Shown: piece by piece, positions 24,736 through 39,837 of the stretch
How the letters are laid out: the number at the start of each line of letters is the position of its first letter
Position numbering within the stretch: position 1 is the first letter of the stretch
From: Eleginops maclovinus
Taxonomy: Eukaryota; Chordata; Actinopteri; Perciformes; Eleginopidae
Reading direction: 5' to 3'
DNA length: 64,000 nt
Assembly (NCBI RefSeq): GCF_036324505.1
Contig: NC_086363.1
Span: 3,455,790 to 3,519,789, forward strand
Notes under the pieces: model-generated
Databases searched by the model: none
What the model saw: only the letters and a program-made list of their open reading frames with translations
Told to the model about the DNA's origin: nothing
Made by a program: the position numbers and the translations under genes

Positions 24736-25699
24736 TTTCTGTAACACTTATCTAGATTAACCTTCAATATGCATCCGTCTCTTGAGATAGAGGTAAGGCA
24801 TTGACCTCTGATTGTCATAGGTCATCGGGCATTGAGTCTGGGAGAGGTTTCAATGCAAATCTAGGGTCACCATTTGCACCTAAATTCCATAACCGCTTGC
24901 TTATTTTGAACTGGTGTGACTGGCTCCTTGCTACTGGTTTTTGCTGTTTGCAGAGGCTTGCATCAGCCTCATCCCGCAGCCAGATTTAGGGATAGTGTTT
25001 CAGAGGCTTTGAATAAAAGTCCTCTAGATAAGACCCTGACTGCTTCTAGTATACACCAACTGGCTCTCTAGTCGGGGGGTTTCTGAATTGGTTTTGTGCG
25101 TTGATGGATTCTACATCTTCCTCTGTCTCTGCAGCCTCCTCATGGCTCTGTGTTTCCCGGTAGGCTGGCACCATGAAGCTTTTCCATCTGTGAGTAGGTG
25201 TATCCTCTCAGGGATTCTTTCAGGGAATGCAGGCCTCTACATCTCCGGGGAAAACATGCCTTCCTCCCAATTGTGGTCAAGACGTGACATGGCAACAAAT
25301 GCTTTACACACCATTGCTTATTGTGCAGGGAGCAGGATATTGTTATTTTATAATTACTATTTCTTTCTTCTCTTTCATTTCAAGGTATTTTAGCAACAGT
25401 AAACATAAATTAATCAAACTAAAGAGATGTTCTTCGCAGTATTTGAATAACACGGTTAAGAAGTCCAGCGAGATCCAATTAAAAACAACATGGGTCGCAC
25501 TAAGAACTGCATTTAAATCCTCCTAATTTTGGTCCTAAAAGCCACTTGATCAAACTGCATTTTCCCTGCAGAGATATCTGAGAGCAGTAGGGCTCAGTGC
25601 AATTTCCACCCTGTCAGTATAGAGTTTACTGTGTGCTCTTCCCTATATTGCTCTCCACCCACTCTCCACATACTGTGTTGACAATCGAAAAGGTCAGTG

Positions 25700-25920
25700 A
25701 TCAAGGACAAGGACGACTGGCTGCTCCTCCTCTGTCCACCTTGCCTCCTCTTGATTCACTGGGAGTGAATCCCCTGGAGAAACTGGGACACACCAGCTGC
25801 TCTGAGAAGGAATCCCAGGATATCCCAAGAGGAGCTGGAGGAATGAATAAAAAAGGACATGCAGTATGGGCTGCTCTGCATGGTGTGGTGCCACCGACAC
25901 CCTGATCCAGATAATGGTGT
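25700..25920 (+). mobile_element. Degenerate LINE 3' fragment (RTE/Rex3-like, tentative)
   Basis: The run ggatatcccaagaggagctg, then gaggaatg, gtatgggctgctctgc and caccctgatccagataat resembles the 3' end of teleost RTE-type LINEs (consensus-like gatcccccaggaggagctgg followed by gctgctgcccccgcgacc and gataag). It is heavily mutated and has no intact frame. Confidence 0.45.
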
Positions 25921-26004
25921 CAAAATAGTCCCTCAAAAATGTTTTCAGTAACATAGTGACATCACTTTGTAACACTTCTTCTATTGGCTAGCTCTCCAAC
26001 ATAT

Positions 26005-26345
26005 TGTACATGATGATCCAAAAAGTTCCCTCCAAATGGAATTTCTTGATTACTCCTGGACGTAGTGACACCACTTAGTCACACTTCTATTGTCTAGCGC
26101 TCCAACACATTGTACGTGGTAGGCTAAGGGGCGGGACATCTCTAAAGCGCTTGGCCAATCACAACAGAGCCGGCCAGCTAACCAATCAGAGCAGACTGGG
26201 CTCTGGTTTCAGACAGCGGGTCTGCAGCACAGGCAGTATGAGAATAATAAAGAGCTTTTTGAACATTAAAGCATGGAGACATGTCCCAGTGGAGGCAGAG
26301 AATACAAATATGAACCTGGAAATTAGCATAAGAGGTGCCCTTTAA
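26005..26345 (-). mobile_element. CCAAT-rich DNA element, copy 4
   Basis: A near full-length reverse copy, from gttccctccaaatggaattt to gcataagaggtgccctttaa. A partial duplicate of its left end (tagtgacatcactttgtaac, then tattggctagctctccaaca) lies just before it at about 25950-26005. Confidence 0.75.
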
Positions 26346-27577
26346 ACCCAGTCTGTCTCATATAGACAGTAAATGTGCCTCAGTGTGTCGAAGCTGGCAC
26401 TGAGGTGCACTGATGCAGCATCTGTATATTACGCGTTTGGAAGAAAAAGTTATTTGTAAGCACCCAAGCTTCATTCAACTTCTGTGTTGTCCACCTCTTT
26501 TACCTACATAAGTTATTGTGCATAATCCACCTTGCATCGGCACTTTTTCTCGTTCAATTACCTGAGCTGAGTTGGTAGCGGCAGGACCTCGATTACTTCT
26601 AACTGTTCTGATCGGTATCTGATTGCAGCAGAAAACAAAACTACATTTGTATGCATGAGGACTACGAATCTGTAGGAACAATTATCTAACAATCTGGTAA
26701 CATCTGGGGAAAAATCCATTACAAAGGAGCAATGTGTAGATGCGTTATGGATGTGGAATTTTGTTTCTGTGTTTGTGTCCATGTCCGACACAATGAGACG
26801 GACTGACAGGAGAAAGACAGAGTTGGATGATACCTAGTAAAGGAAGAATTAAAAATCAATATGTGTCACAGAGAATCACTCAGAATGGTTTAGCTGCAAA
26901 ACAAAACAAACAGTGTTGCTGACTTTAAAGTAAAAGGGTTCTCTCAGCAGAAGACCGTAAATAGTTTCAGGAGGGAGGGATCGATATGAGAGTAGACCCC
27001 AAGATGTGGTTTACAATGGTGAGGAATATGTTTTCAAATCGGAGGAGAAAAGCCAAAAAGCATGTGAGAAATGATGAGGAAAGACATTAATTTAACACAC
27101 TGTTTGTTAGTCAGGCCTCAAAGGATACCTGAGAGAAAATTCCTCTAGATGCCAATCAAAACTGTGGAGAAATAACTCAAATGTGTTATTGCATCATCAA
27201 CGAAATCTCTCTCTCTCATTTTTTGGGATAAATAACAACAAGTTGGCATTAAAGAGGTCATATTATCCGAGTTTACAGGGTTTATTTGTATGTTGTGCCT
27301 CTGCAGTGAGATGTTTACATCCTTTAAATGATCAAAAAGGTCGTTATTTGTCTCACAAATGTACATTTTTCGTCCAGATTTAGCAGAAAAAAAGTTATTG
27401 AAAGAAAAAAGTTTTTTTGCTTTAAATACAAACATATTCAGCCTTTAACTGAGTCTAAGCAGTAACTTCTCTAACTTCAATAAAGTCTGGGGATTCCAGC
27501 CTCCAAACATTTATCATTATAAATGCAGTGTACTGTTTAAACTAAAAAATGGCATCAGCAGTAATTACTACAAACAG

Positions 27578-27578
<1 letters not shown>

Positions 27579-27615
<37 letters not shown>
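27579..27615. repeat. (CA)n microsatellite
   Basis: A pure CA run of about 37 bp. It is the first of three CA tracts separated by copies of one 109-bp unit. Confidence 0.95.
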
Positions 27616-27617
<2 letters not shown>

Positions 27618-27621
27618 AGAT

Positions 27622-28040
<419 letters not shown>

Positions 28041-28123
<83 letters not shown>
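28041..28123. repeat. (CA)n microsatellite
   Basis: A pure CA run of about 83 bp following the second 109-bp unit. Confidence 0.97.
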
Positions 28124-28128
<5 letters not shown>

Positions 28129-28565
28129 CCTTGAAGCGAAAAATAACGTTTGTTTACAAAAGAGCTAACGGGGCTAAAATCTTGCTCAGTTGTGCAATTT
28201 ACAAGACAATGGAAATAAATTGAACACCTTGAACTCCTTGTAACAGCTGGGGAAAAAAGAGAAACAAAGGAGCAGGGGGGGTTAAGAGAGCTGTCAAACT
28301 CATTCTTCTCAATGTACAGCCAGACGAGAGGAAACAGGATTTTTAGAGAGAGAAGACAATCAGGCCTATGCCGAGGTCTTTGAATGCACCATAGAATTGA
28401 GGACATCTGGTCTAATAGACTTATGGAATTCCAAAGAAGAACAAACACAAACGGAAAGGGATGAATTAAGGAAATATTTAATATTTAATAGGCAAACTAA
28501 ACTGAAGTTTTGGGCATAAGAAGTAAAAAAGCAAAAGAGAAAAGTCTTAACCAATTTTAGCCACC

Positions 28566-29103
28566 GGTAAAGAACAGAACTGATTTTAAAATACTTCTTT
28601 TAACTCACAAGGCGCTACATGGTCAGGCACCTTCGTACCTAAAAGATCTTTTAATCGGCTGTTGCCCCGCGCGAACATCACGCTCCCAGGGTACAGGTCT
28701 GTTAGTGGAGCCCAGAGTCTGCTAAACAAGATCAGGAGTCAGAGCGTTCAGCTACCAAGCCGCCTTGCTCTGGAACCAACTCCCCCCTTAAATCAGAGAG
28801 GCCACAATTTGAAAAGTGCGTTGAAGACCTACATTTCAACAAAGCCTTCGGTTAGAGCTGGCATCCCACGGTATTCATTTTATTTTACTTTGATGGTACT
28901 TCATTTGGATAGTTTGAATGTTTTATGTATTTTTATTCTCTTTTCTTATTGAATTTTTTTAATTTGTATTTGTATTACAAACACTTTCTTGTACTCTCAT
29001 CTCCATCATTTACAATGTTTGTTTTTAATCTGTAAAGCCCACGGAGACAAACGTGTTTTGTGATATGGGGCTATACCAATAAAGTTTGATTTGATTTGAT
29101 TTA
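28566..29103 (+). mobile_element. L2-like LINE 3' end
   Basis: The + strand keeps remnants of the reverse transcriptase C-terminus: LTHKALHGQAPSYL, followed by ALLWNQLPP, broken by stops. It ends in a 3'UTR with ggggctataccaataaagtt and a tgatttgatttgattt tail, the short tandem tail typical of L2-clade elements. It is 5'-truncated and dead. Confidence 0.8.
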
Positions 29104-29741
29104 AAATCTTAAATACTATACTTGATCAGAAGTAAATGCCATTTGTTTGGAACATTCTGTACGTTGTTGGCAAAAGAATCAACAATTAATATGTTCAAAA
29201 TCAATCAAAATGGATTACTTCAGGATCTGTAGTCCATCGGATTGCAGGCAAATACCGAAAATGATTTGGGATACCGCATTGGTGTAATGTTAGGGACAAC
29301 CAGCCAGAATGTTAATTCATACAGTAGAAGTTAAACAGTTCAGCTAATAAAGACATGCTAATGCCACGCCCCAACACTCAATTATAGGACTTTATTACTT
29401 CCATCACATTGCTTGAACATTAGTCCACCCATAAGATCCACTAATCATGTTGTGTGATAAATACTGATAGAGGGAAGCTGCTTGCGTCGATTAAAATACA
29501 AAGCACAGTGAAGAATCTCAGCTGTTCCTTTGTGAGACTTTAAATAAACATGGACATCAAACATACTAAATGAATAACACAATTACAAGAACTGGGCGTC
29601 AAAGGTTAGGGTTCATCCTCCGAAACATCCCAGCCACGCATATCAACACCTGGCTTTTAAAAGTCTGCCAGACGCTTTTGAAAAACGATGTCAAAGCATC
29701 AACAAACTATTTATCCCGCCATCTAAAAGCGCTGCATGGAT

Positions 29742-29743
29742 TG

Positions 29744-29827
<84 letters not shown>
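29742..29827. repeat. (GT)n microsatellite
   Basis: A GT run of about 86 bp with one TTT interruption. Confidence 0.97.
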
Positions 29828-29831
<4 letters not shown>

Positions 29832-30381
29832 GATGAGCGGCTGCTTTCTCTACGGTGAATGTATTTAGTGCAGAGCCGTGCTCGTGCATTTCAAAGCGCT
29901 CCAATCTGTTGTCAACAAATCACATTACTCAGACTCCATATGGAAAATGTTTGATGGATTAATGGATGCTGCAAACAATGGGAAGTAACGGGGGTCCGGT
30001 TGAGTGGAGAGAGCATTAGTGAGTTGAAGCTTTCTGGTGTGCATGTGTGTGTGTGTGTGTGTGTGTGTTTCCTTTAGCCTCTTAACAGGAAGTTTAAGCA
30101 TTAAATTCAAACGCGAAGTGTTTTTTCAATCAGTGTTTTATTAGGTTTTAATGGAATACAACGGGATGTTCCTGATAGTTTGGAAGGTAACTGTTTTAAT
30201 AGAGGTCTCCCCTTCGTCAAATATCATCAAAATACCCAAAGACCATGGCACGACATCAGAGCAACACCCCAGCTTCAACTGTGTGTGTGTGTGGGTGTGT
30301 GTGTGTTTCAGAGAGAATCATTTGCATGTTCATTGCTGTGTCAGTGTGTCTTCCAGAAAGAGAGAAATCTCCATATTTATC

Positions 30382-30383
<2 letters not shown>

Positions 30384-30452
<69 letters not shown>
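30384..30452. repeat. (GT)n microsatellite
   Basis: A pure GT run of about 69 bp. A shorter GT run lies at about 30044-30068, and a C/A-rich low-complexity patch follows at 30559-30646. Confidence 0.97.
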
Positions 30453-30453
<1 letters not shown>

Positions 30454-31424
30454 CCTTCTCTGGCTGAGTTGAAACACAGGTCTCTGGGCTGTATTAGAGC
30501 TTAATGCTGAAGACCGTTCAGGCTCAGAATACTAATGCACACTCACTTTTTCATATAGACACACACATACCCCCCCCACACACCCCCCCCCCCCACACCC
30601 CCACACACACACACACCCCCCCCACACACACACACCCACACACACGTTTGTTTTTACACCAGCCTCGTTTAGAAGCTGAAACGTTCAGTACACATTAATT
30701 GTTGGACGTAAAACACGTCGTTATTTAGTTATAAAGTAAAAATACAAAAGTAATAATAAAAAGGAATTAATCCATAAAAAATAATAACACCATGAACACA
30801 TTTTTCATGCAACCGTTTAAAACTTTAAAGAAATGAATTCACACAATGGAAATGGTTTAGTAAATAGAACCTGAATTCTAAGTGAATTATTCCATTTCTG
30901 GTTTTCTATTAAAAGTTGAATGAAATTGTCTTTTCCGCTTTTATGATTAACTTTTTGACTCTCATTTTCTTTTCCCTCCCGCTATTTGAAGTTGAATAAT
31001 CCCCAAGCAGCACAGATCCAAGCTCCATTCATTTCTTTTTGTCATGTTCAAGGACTATAATCTGACTTTTTATAATTTACCAGAGCTGCAGACAGTGTGG
31101 GACAATAACAAGACACTGTTTGGCCTTGGGGTTTTACCTGGAAATTATTTAGTGGCATTCAATATTTCAAGTGCGCTGAACAAGAGATGTTGTCGCTGGA
31201 AAATCATTCTCGCACAAAACAGATAAAAACTTTCTGTGACCTTTCAGGACTGACATCCCCTTTCTCCCACAGCAAACACATCCCTTCAAAGTGGAGGAAT
31301 AAAAAAAGCTGCACGGAGCATCTGCAGTTATTTATTTTATATTTCCCACAGATCAGCAGATGACAGGTTGGCATTACCAAATCAGAACCGTGCGTTGTTA
31401 TCGTGTGAGTTATCAGCAGAATGT

Positions 31425-31425
<1 letters not shown>

Positions 31426-31464
<39 letters not shown>
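31426..31464. repeat. (GT)n microsatellite
   Basis: A pure GT run of about 39 bp. Confidence 0.95.
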
Positions 31465-31466
<2 letters not shown>

Positions 31467-32849
31467 CATTAAAGTCAATGTAAAAGTGTGTTGAGATTAG
31501 ATGCTAGAGCAGTTTTGTGTAAACTGATTTATGTTGTAAGCTGTTTTTTTGGTGCAATTTGTATAGAAAGGTTAAAGAAATATTAAAAAGTAGGACGATA
31601 AAATATTTGTTTCTCCTCAATAGCTTTTAAAGTGCAACACTAAATAATATGCTGAATAAAACCCACCTCAACTCCCTTTTGAATCCCAAGTTTGAGATCA
31701 AATCACTAATTAGAATCCAATTATTTGAAATTTAAGGTACAAAGGTTATGTTTTGTGTTGTTGAACAATGTCTTAAATTAAAGCAGCCATGAGGAAACTG
31801 TCTCAGGCAAAGCACATCTTCCTTTAACATTGGGATTAATGCTTGTTTTATTTTTTATAAAATGGCATTGTATATATTTACTGATTTACAGTCTATAAAA
31901 TGTACCTCCATATTTAAATAAAAATGCAATGAATGAAAATTAAACGCTTTTCGATGTTTGTTACTTTCATCTTTTTCATTTTTATTTCTAAGAGCCAGTA
32001 TCAAACAGAAATACTTGACCTTTACAGAGAAAGAAATATTGAAATACAAATAAATAAATAACTGCAAACAACAGCCGGAGAATGAGAAGTATTTTTATAC
32101 ATTTGTAGATTTCTGAATTGCAATAAGACTTTCCGTCAGATGAGTTGTTTCTATGAACGGGGAACATTGAGCCGAGCTGTGAAATATTTTTAATTAACAG
32201 CAGAAGAATTTCAAATGACCTACAATTCCTTCTTCAAGAGCCATGTTTCTGTTATTTACAAGGAAAACATGTCAAGAAATGTCAAGAATTCACATTTAAT
32301 TTGAATCTATATGTAATAGAAAGCATAGAGAAGATGAAGAATATCAGCACCAAGGAACGGGCATCAGACATCAGCAGTGAAAGAGTCACAAACACCTTCT
32401 TCTTCTTTCTGCAGTTTATCATGTGAAGTGTGTCATATGGATAAACCGCAACACTTCAGTTTTTATTCAGCCTGGCAGTTTCCAATCTATTCCTGGAGAT
32501 CCACTGATGACCGCAGACTATTCACACTCACACATGATGGAAAAATGAACTTGTGAGGTTAGCCTCAGTGCAGGCAGCCAGGAATCAATAATTCTGAATA
32601 CACGCCACTTAACTCCCCCCCCTGCTCGGCCTCTAACACACACTCTATATCTCTCCTTCCAGAAAAGACAAGCAAGTCAAAGTCACCCCCCTCTTCTTTA
32701 CCCCCCACCATGCTTCCAAGTACTTCCTGTTTCCAGAGATAGCGACAGGCATTAAACAACATCGGGCAGGAAATCAGAGATGTAACAACGTCTTCTGCTG
32801 CTGAATAATTGAACACTACAAAGGTAGCTACACACTCCGATGCGCCTGC

Positions 32850-32878
32850 ACACGCACGCACGCACGCACGCACGCACA
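32850..32878. repeat. (CGCA)n microsatellite
   Basis: Tandem cgca tetranucleotides, about seven units. Confidence 0.9.
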
Positions 32879-33089
32879 GATATGAGATTTCATGCAGGGT
32901 TACTGATGAGGACTTTGATAAGAGACAGCCCAGACAACATGGTATATTAATCAAGTCTCAAACTGAGTCGTTGCCTTAATATCACAGCTGGTTCTCAAGC
33001 AAGTAGCATCAAAACACAAATAATTAAATGGATTGTAACGATACTTTTCACTAGACACACACTAAAAAGGGTTTGATAGCACTGTCCCC

Positions 33090-33510
33090 ATTATCAAATC
33101 AGAATCTAATTCAGGTTTATTGCCAAACATGCAATGAAACTGCTTTGGTGTATAACAGTGCATACATAACATTTCATACGGATCCTGCACAACATGTGGC
33201 ACATTTCTGCTTCATGCTACCTCTTTTTTAAACCCGCATAACTCTCCACTTTGAATACAGTATTGTCATATTATTATATTTGACTTCACTCAGTTTCCCA
33301 CATAACTATATTTTCTGTGAACATTCTCTTTATTTTTCATTTGTTGCAAAAGTCTTGAAATATATATTTTTTGAAATAGCTTTTGTAGTTTATTTTTGTT
33401 AGGTATTCTTCTTTTTGTGTCTCTGTATGCAACACCTTTACCAAAGCAAATCCCTTGTATGTGTAAACCTAATTATAATAGTAATAAAACTTGTTCTGAA
33501 TCTGAAACTA
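33090..33510. mobile_element. LINE/SINE tail remnants
   Basis: aatcaggtttattgcc-type sequence near 33105-33125 looks like the reversed 3' tail of one retroposon. aaatcccttgtatgtg followed by aataaaacttgttctgaatc near 33448-33505 looks like the forward 3' tail of another. There is no coding sequence and the families are not assigned. Confidence 0.4.
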
Positions 33511-35989
33511 TAATAACATTAACAAATATATAAATATGACTAAATATTCAGACAAAATAAATAAAATATGTGCAGCAATTAAATGTAAAGTTGAGACTGT
33601 GCAGATTTAAAAAGAGGTAGACCTGAACACAGCTGTGCAAAGTAAAGGGAAGTGCAGAGTCCCCAGTATTACAACGAACACCATGCATTAATGTAACGCA
33701 TAGTGTCTATAAAGAGTCAGTCGAAGACACATAGCTAAATTGTAGTGTGTAATAATATCTCTGCAAATGATTTTAGGGAACCAAAGAGAACTCTCAATCA
33801 GTTTTCAATCTGTGAAATCCTCCACCACGCTCTGCTTCTCAATGCATCATCACACCTGTCTATAATTAACAGAATATGGATATTTGCCAAACAACAATAT
33901 TCAATTTCCCCCGATTCCATCTTGATTTCTTTTGCCATCACATGATGATCATTACTCATTATCGGTGGAGGGGGGAACACAGATGGTGAAGCCCAAGGCG
34001 TGAGATCGAAGGCTGTGCTCTTGTTGGCGTTAGAGTGATTTATACCCAGTCTGTACTTATATACCGTGTGTGTGTGTTTCCTCTACACCTCGTTGAGGAA
34101 TGAAAGGCTCCGGATGTCATCAGTTCCCATATTGATTTTCCTGCTCACATGCTTAATTGAAGTTGTTGGGCTATACATAATTGAAGTTGGTCTCTCCTCC
34201 TTCCTTTTTCTTCCTCAAACATTAGGAAGAGAGAAGTCATACCTCTTCCTGCTCTCCACTCCTTTCTCATTTCTTTTCAAGAGACAAGTGATAATAGGGA
34301 AGCCTGTGGATATGTACTTTTGATAGAGTGGTGGTAGGGTGCTTGTGTGTGTGTGTGTTTCCATTTGGTGTGAACATGTACGAGTGTGTGCAGCTTATAA
34401 GTGAAAGAGAAGCCTGTGGGAAGAGGAGGAGGTGGCGATGATGAAGGCTATGATTATGTATCAAAAAAATACATACTTTAAAGCATTATAAAATGTGCAT
34501 TTTCCACCACTTAATGCTGCTACTTGAACTACATTTAAGCGGCAACGTTTTACTTCACTGCCTTTTTCACAGCTTTAGGTACTTGAGCTTCACGGAAAAA
34601 ATTACACTTATTTCAAATCATTTCGCAATTGAGATGTCATTTGGGATTTTAACCTTGTCTTCCTGGACCTGTGCCACTTCCATGTTATAGTTAATATACA
34701 TTTCTCACCAGAAGACTGCAGATGCTTTAAATTTGATTAAGACATCCTTAAATCAATGGAAGTACTGGTCAGCATCCATCGTATGGAAGCCATCCATGTT
34801 TGTGTTTTGTGGCAATGAGATGAAATAAAATGCATTTTAATATTTCATTCTTGGGCATGAAGAATCACAAGTGTTTGCTCAGTTCACAAAAAGCCAGCAT
34901 TGTTAAATGAGCAGCCGCTTCTATAATTAAACCGAAGAAAGCGAGGAATGAATCTCTCAGGATCGAAGTGATGCCTTGTTTCATACAGATCATCAGTTAG
35001 AGGGAAGTCAGAGGCACGACTTCACTGTAACACAAGCTGAAATAGGATCTGTCCAAAGTGAAAAGACTTATGACGTTAGAGTTGTTTCTCCTCTTCCTCA
35101 GATCTTCATTCTTTGACATGATCTTCCTCCTCATCTTACTGATCTGTTCAACTTTGATCTGTTTCCACCTCTCCCCGTGAGTTGATGCCTCAAACGTCTC
35201 CCCGCTCATCTTCAACAAAGACTTCTTTCCTTCTATGAAGGTCGTCTTTCTCCTTTTAATATGCCTCCTTTTTTCCTCAAAGATCCTCCTCTCCATCTCC
35301 CTTCTTCAGTGTTGCACAGAACTTGTGAATGTCCTCTCAGTCCAGATGATAGAATGTTCATTTCCTGAGGAAAAAGACGCCTAACAAACAAACTCATGAA
35401 ACTGTGTTCAAGAAACAAATATGGCTTTCTCCAGAAGTTAGGAGAGGGAAGAAGGTTAGAATTAAGTTACAACTTTCAGTGTAAATCAGACGAGTTGAGC
35501 ACGCATATGGAAAGAGCCGGCCGGTTTGTGGATAAAAGAAAAACCGGTAGACTGAAGCATTTTACATTGCAGGCGTAATTATTCTTACCCTAACATCCTC
35601 TGCTTTTTTACACCTAACCAAGTAGTTTTGTTTACTTGTCAGGCAGAAGTGGAAAAAGTACTCAAACATTGGTATCAAAATGTACTTAAAGCAGCGACAG
35701 TAAAAGTAGTCATTGTCTGATTGGTCCATTTCAGAATAATATCTCTGATATGTTTTATAATGATTGATCATTAAAGTGTTCTCAGAGCTGGTAAAGGTGC
35801 AGCTAGTTTGAATGGCTTTGTATACTGCAGGGTAGCTGCTGGATTTACTGCAGGTGAACTACAGTCTGATTTAAGGGCTGATTATACTTACCATCATTAA
35901 TTCTAATCTGCCTAGCAACTAAAGGGATTACATAAATGAAGTGGAGTAGAAGTACAAAGTAGCATTACTATTACTATTTCTAGAAAATG

Positions 35990-36460
35990 TGGACATGAGG
36001 AGTCAAGGATCAGACCATCAACTCTGCAAATAATGGACGACCCGTCTACTTTTACCAGGACTGCATACATGTATAAATGTTTAACCCTCATGAATGCAGC
36101 CTTGAAAAACATCTCAAAATGTCAGAAAACTTCCTGAGATGTTCAGAAACACGGCACATAGTTTGTGTCTTTGAACAATTTTAACCCAAACAGCAATCTG
36201 TAGTAGTTTGGTATACTACTCAGGTTTCTGGACAATCACAGCAGAACTCACTAACAAGAAGTGATACCTTTGTGTGTGGTAAGACAACGGATATGCACTT
36301 GCTTCCTCATCCAGGAGTTGAGGATCAAACCATTAACTCTGAGACTAATGGACGACCCCGTCTACTCGTACCAGATCTGCATAAATCTATAAACGTCTTT
36401 AGCCCTCAAAAGTGCAGAAACATGTTTAAATGTCAGAAAAACCTCCAGAGTTAATGTGTC
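35990..36460. repeat. Diverged direct repeat of ~150 bp
   Basis: gtcaaggatcagaccatcaa to cctgag (about 36002-36140) recurs as gttgaggatcaaaccattaa to cctccagag (about 36315-36455). Shared blocks are aatggacgacccgtctac, ctgcata and aaatgtcagaaaa. An old local duplication, non-coding. Confidence 0.65.
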
Positions 36461-39400
36461 TTTGATAATTACTCTACCATTCAGCACCCTTAAGCGAGTA
36501 GAGATCAATTGTGTTGTCATGATTGAGTGAGGACTGAATCCTCTTTGTTTCTTCCTGCCGGCTAAGAGTGCGCTCAGGACCAGATTAATTGCTCCGAGTG
36601 TTAATTTGCTGCCCGCCCCTGGACGCCACGTGTCTCCATTGATTAAACTTAGCCAGTGTCTTGTTGCTCTCTTTGTTCATTTAACAGGGTAATTGATGGG
36701 GCTGGTTGTCTTGTCCTCCATTATCTCTCATCTTTCCCTTTCTGGGTTTTTTTTCTACTCTTTCCCTCCCTCCTAAACACTCCTGTTTGCCAGTGGCCTA
36801 GCACCTAAATCACGCTGTTTGCAAGCTGTCTCCTCAGGCAAGAGTGTGAGTGTGTGTGTGTGTATGCTCTCTGCACACACACTCACACATAGCTCGTAGT
36901 AGAACATTTCTCACGCTAACAACACTGCCTGCCTGTATTTGGTTTGGTTTATTAATCCTGACTGTTATATAGGTCAATATAAGATGAAACAAATAGGAAA
37001 TTAATAATGTGCCTGGTGTTTCCCTGCAGAGCTCAGGCAGCTGTACACTTTATGTAGCTGAGTTCTGTATTTCATGTAGAAAAGGACATTTCTAAGACAT
37101 GATCAGAGAGGTGTTGAGGAGGGGATGCTAGCTTTTGACACTTTTCAACACCACCATTCTATCGAGGAAACTCATTGAAAGAAATAAGAGATGGAAGAAG
37201 GGTAGAACTACTGAGGGGTTTCCTCTAGGCACAAGGCAATAAGGCATTGTCATATAAGATGGCAAACTTTACTAGATTTCAAGAAATGTTCCAGGTTAAA
37301 TGGATTCATTTGGGTGAAGTAAGAAAAATGTCCAACTTTGACAAACGTTTGACAACCAAATCTGAGCCGGAGAGTCAAAAATGAAGGAACCTATCCTAGC
37401 TTATTAGCTGTGATCTAACAAACACATCTTTGGGTTGTTCAAGACTACCTCTTTTTAAATCTGCTCAGTCTCAACTTTACATTCTATTAATACACCTATT
37501 CAGTATTTTGTATACTTAGATTGAGTATCAACGGCTCCTGTTAAGAACCACCAAGAACGGCAAAGCTAACAAGCTAAATTCACTTGTAACCTTTTGTATT
37601 TGAATACGGTATGATTTATTGAAAGCAGTCTCAATTATCAAACTAACTATTACTACTTCAACAAAACAAAAAGTAAACGTTGCATGCATACCCTCAATGG
37701 CCCATTTAAGGGTTATGTTAGCCAGTGAAACACTAATGCATTTACCAGAGACTCGTGTAAGTGGTTGAGTTTTCTGGAAGTCCTAGGATTCATTTACTTT
37801 GAATTATATGCTGCATAAAATAAGAAAGTGTGTCTAACCTGTTTTTTGTAATTCATGTAAAAAGAAAACAGCTGGACAAGACAACAAAAAAACCCCAGAG
37901 CTCACATAGAAAATATGTCCACAGCTAGCTTAGCAAACCTATTCATCAACGGACTCGACCACATACAAAAACCCGAAGCCTTTCCCTGAACATCAGACAG
38001 CTCCGCAGCCTTGTGATTAATGGAGGCGGCCAAACAGCCCATACGTCAAACAGACGTGGAAAATGTCTGACTAGTCCGGAAACATGCTGAGCTTTGACAT
38101 TATACGTCAGTCAAAAGTGAGTTTTCCCCGTTTTCACAAGCTGCACTTTTCAAATGCTGGCTAGAGATCGGCAGAGGGTTTGGCAACGAAATTGGGAAAC
38201 TCTAATTAATATCATCCTTACATTTCCTTTTTACCTGCCTTCACAATACATATGTCCTGCACTGCGATTGAAAGATGTGGATTGGTACAATATGATGGTA
38301 AAGCCTAGCATAATGGTCCCTGAATAATGGGATGCAATGTTCAAAATGTCTCCAAAAGCAGCATTCATGTGTTATTCATTCCCTGGTAAACCTGGCATAA
38401 TAGCTACTACTTCACAGCTCCTGCTTCTCTCACAGTGAGCTGGCGAGGGTCCACTTACTGGAATCAGCGCTCAATAGATGATTGACAGCTCAGGTATGAA
38501 GCGTTGCACCTCTGAACTGGTTGTGATGTTTCTAATTCCAATAGTGGACAACCTTGGCACGTGTTTTAAAAAAAAGATCTGCTAAGAAAAAAAACAATAT
38601 CCTTAATTTTTGCAGCAAATAATTTCAATTTAGTTTGAGATTTTATAATTCTTTTGTTTAGATAGCCATTCATTACTTCTAAAGTTAAATTGACTTCAGC
38701 TTCTGTTTTCAAATGCCTTGTTTGAAAAGTTTTAAGGGCTCCCCCACAGTTTTGTTTTGTAAGAAGCAATGTCCTGAACTTGGTAAGGCACATACAATTT
38801 CATAGCACTGTCCCGATGCAACTTCAAAACTCCAGATTTCAATAAAACAATTAAAAAGGGCTGCATTTCATTTGTCGCATTCCTTACAGGTTCAAATGAT
38901 TCTCTGATCCCACAAACACCTACAGTGCATATCCTATTAACATTCAGACACATATATAAGCTTTATAGGACCTGAAAAACACCATCCACTGGGTAACATT
39001 CTTAAAACGATGTCCAATATTGCAGATAATTGGTATGATAGGGGATAGGGGAGTGAAGCTTTTTTAAATCTATCTGTGGAGGCATTGAAAAGTATTCTAG
39101 AGAAAACAGGTCTGAGTGTTATCGATCTACATACAGTTGGGACGTAATGACGATATGAAACGGGCGCACGGTGAAAAATGTAGAAAAGATTGCAATAAAT
39201 GGGAGTTAAATAGGAGGTGAGCAGCGAGAACAAGCGAGGAGGGTGGGTATTAGACATAAGGCTGCATGGCGAAAAGAAGGAGAGGGCACCTGGAGACAAG
39301 GGTGGACCGAGGAGTCACGTACAGCACATTAGTCACACTTCCAGTGAGGCGTAGCGACACACACTTAGTGCCTTGACACACACTAAGTTAGGGCAACAGA

Positions 39401-39837
39401 GAGTCACCTAAGGGAGAAGCAACCCTGCGCAGGGAGGCACCGCTGATCTGAATCTGAGAAATTTCATCTTCAGATTCTGCCAGACGAGGATTATATGAAA
39501 ACTATTTGGATCAGGCAGGCTGTCTAGTGTTTCAACACGCTGCCTTGTGATGAAAAATGAAGTTATCGGATCTCTTGTGGTGTTTGTTTTCCAGATTGAG
39601 AAGCCTGCCGTGTCTGATCCCAATTACATAATATATGTTTTGTTAACTCCACTTCTTTGTTCTCCTCTCAGCAGTAGGGCTTTGAAGTTGGCAGAAGAAA
39701 GTCATTAGTTTCACTGTTAAACACAACCATAAACTTCAAAGCAATTCTAGAAATTGGAGCATTTTGAATTTTGGATATGGACACAGATTTACTATTATTT
39801 GTCTCCACCGATGTTGGAGCGGAAGTTAAGATCTTGA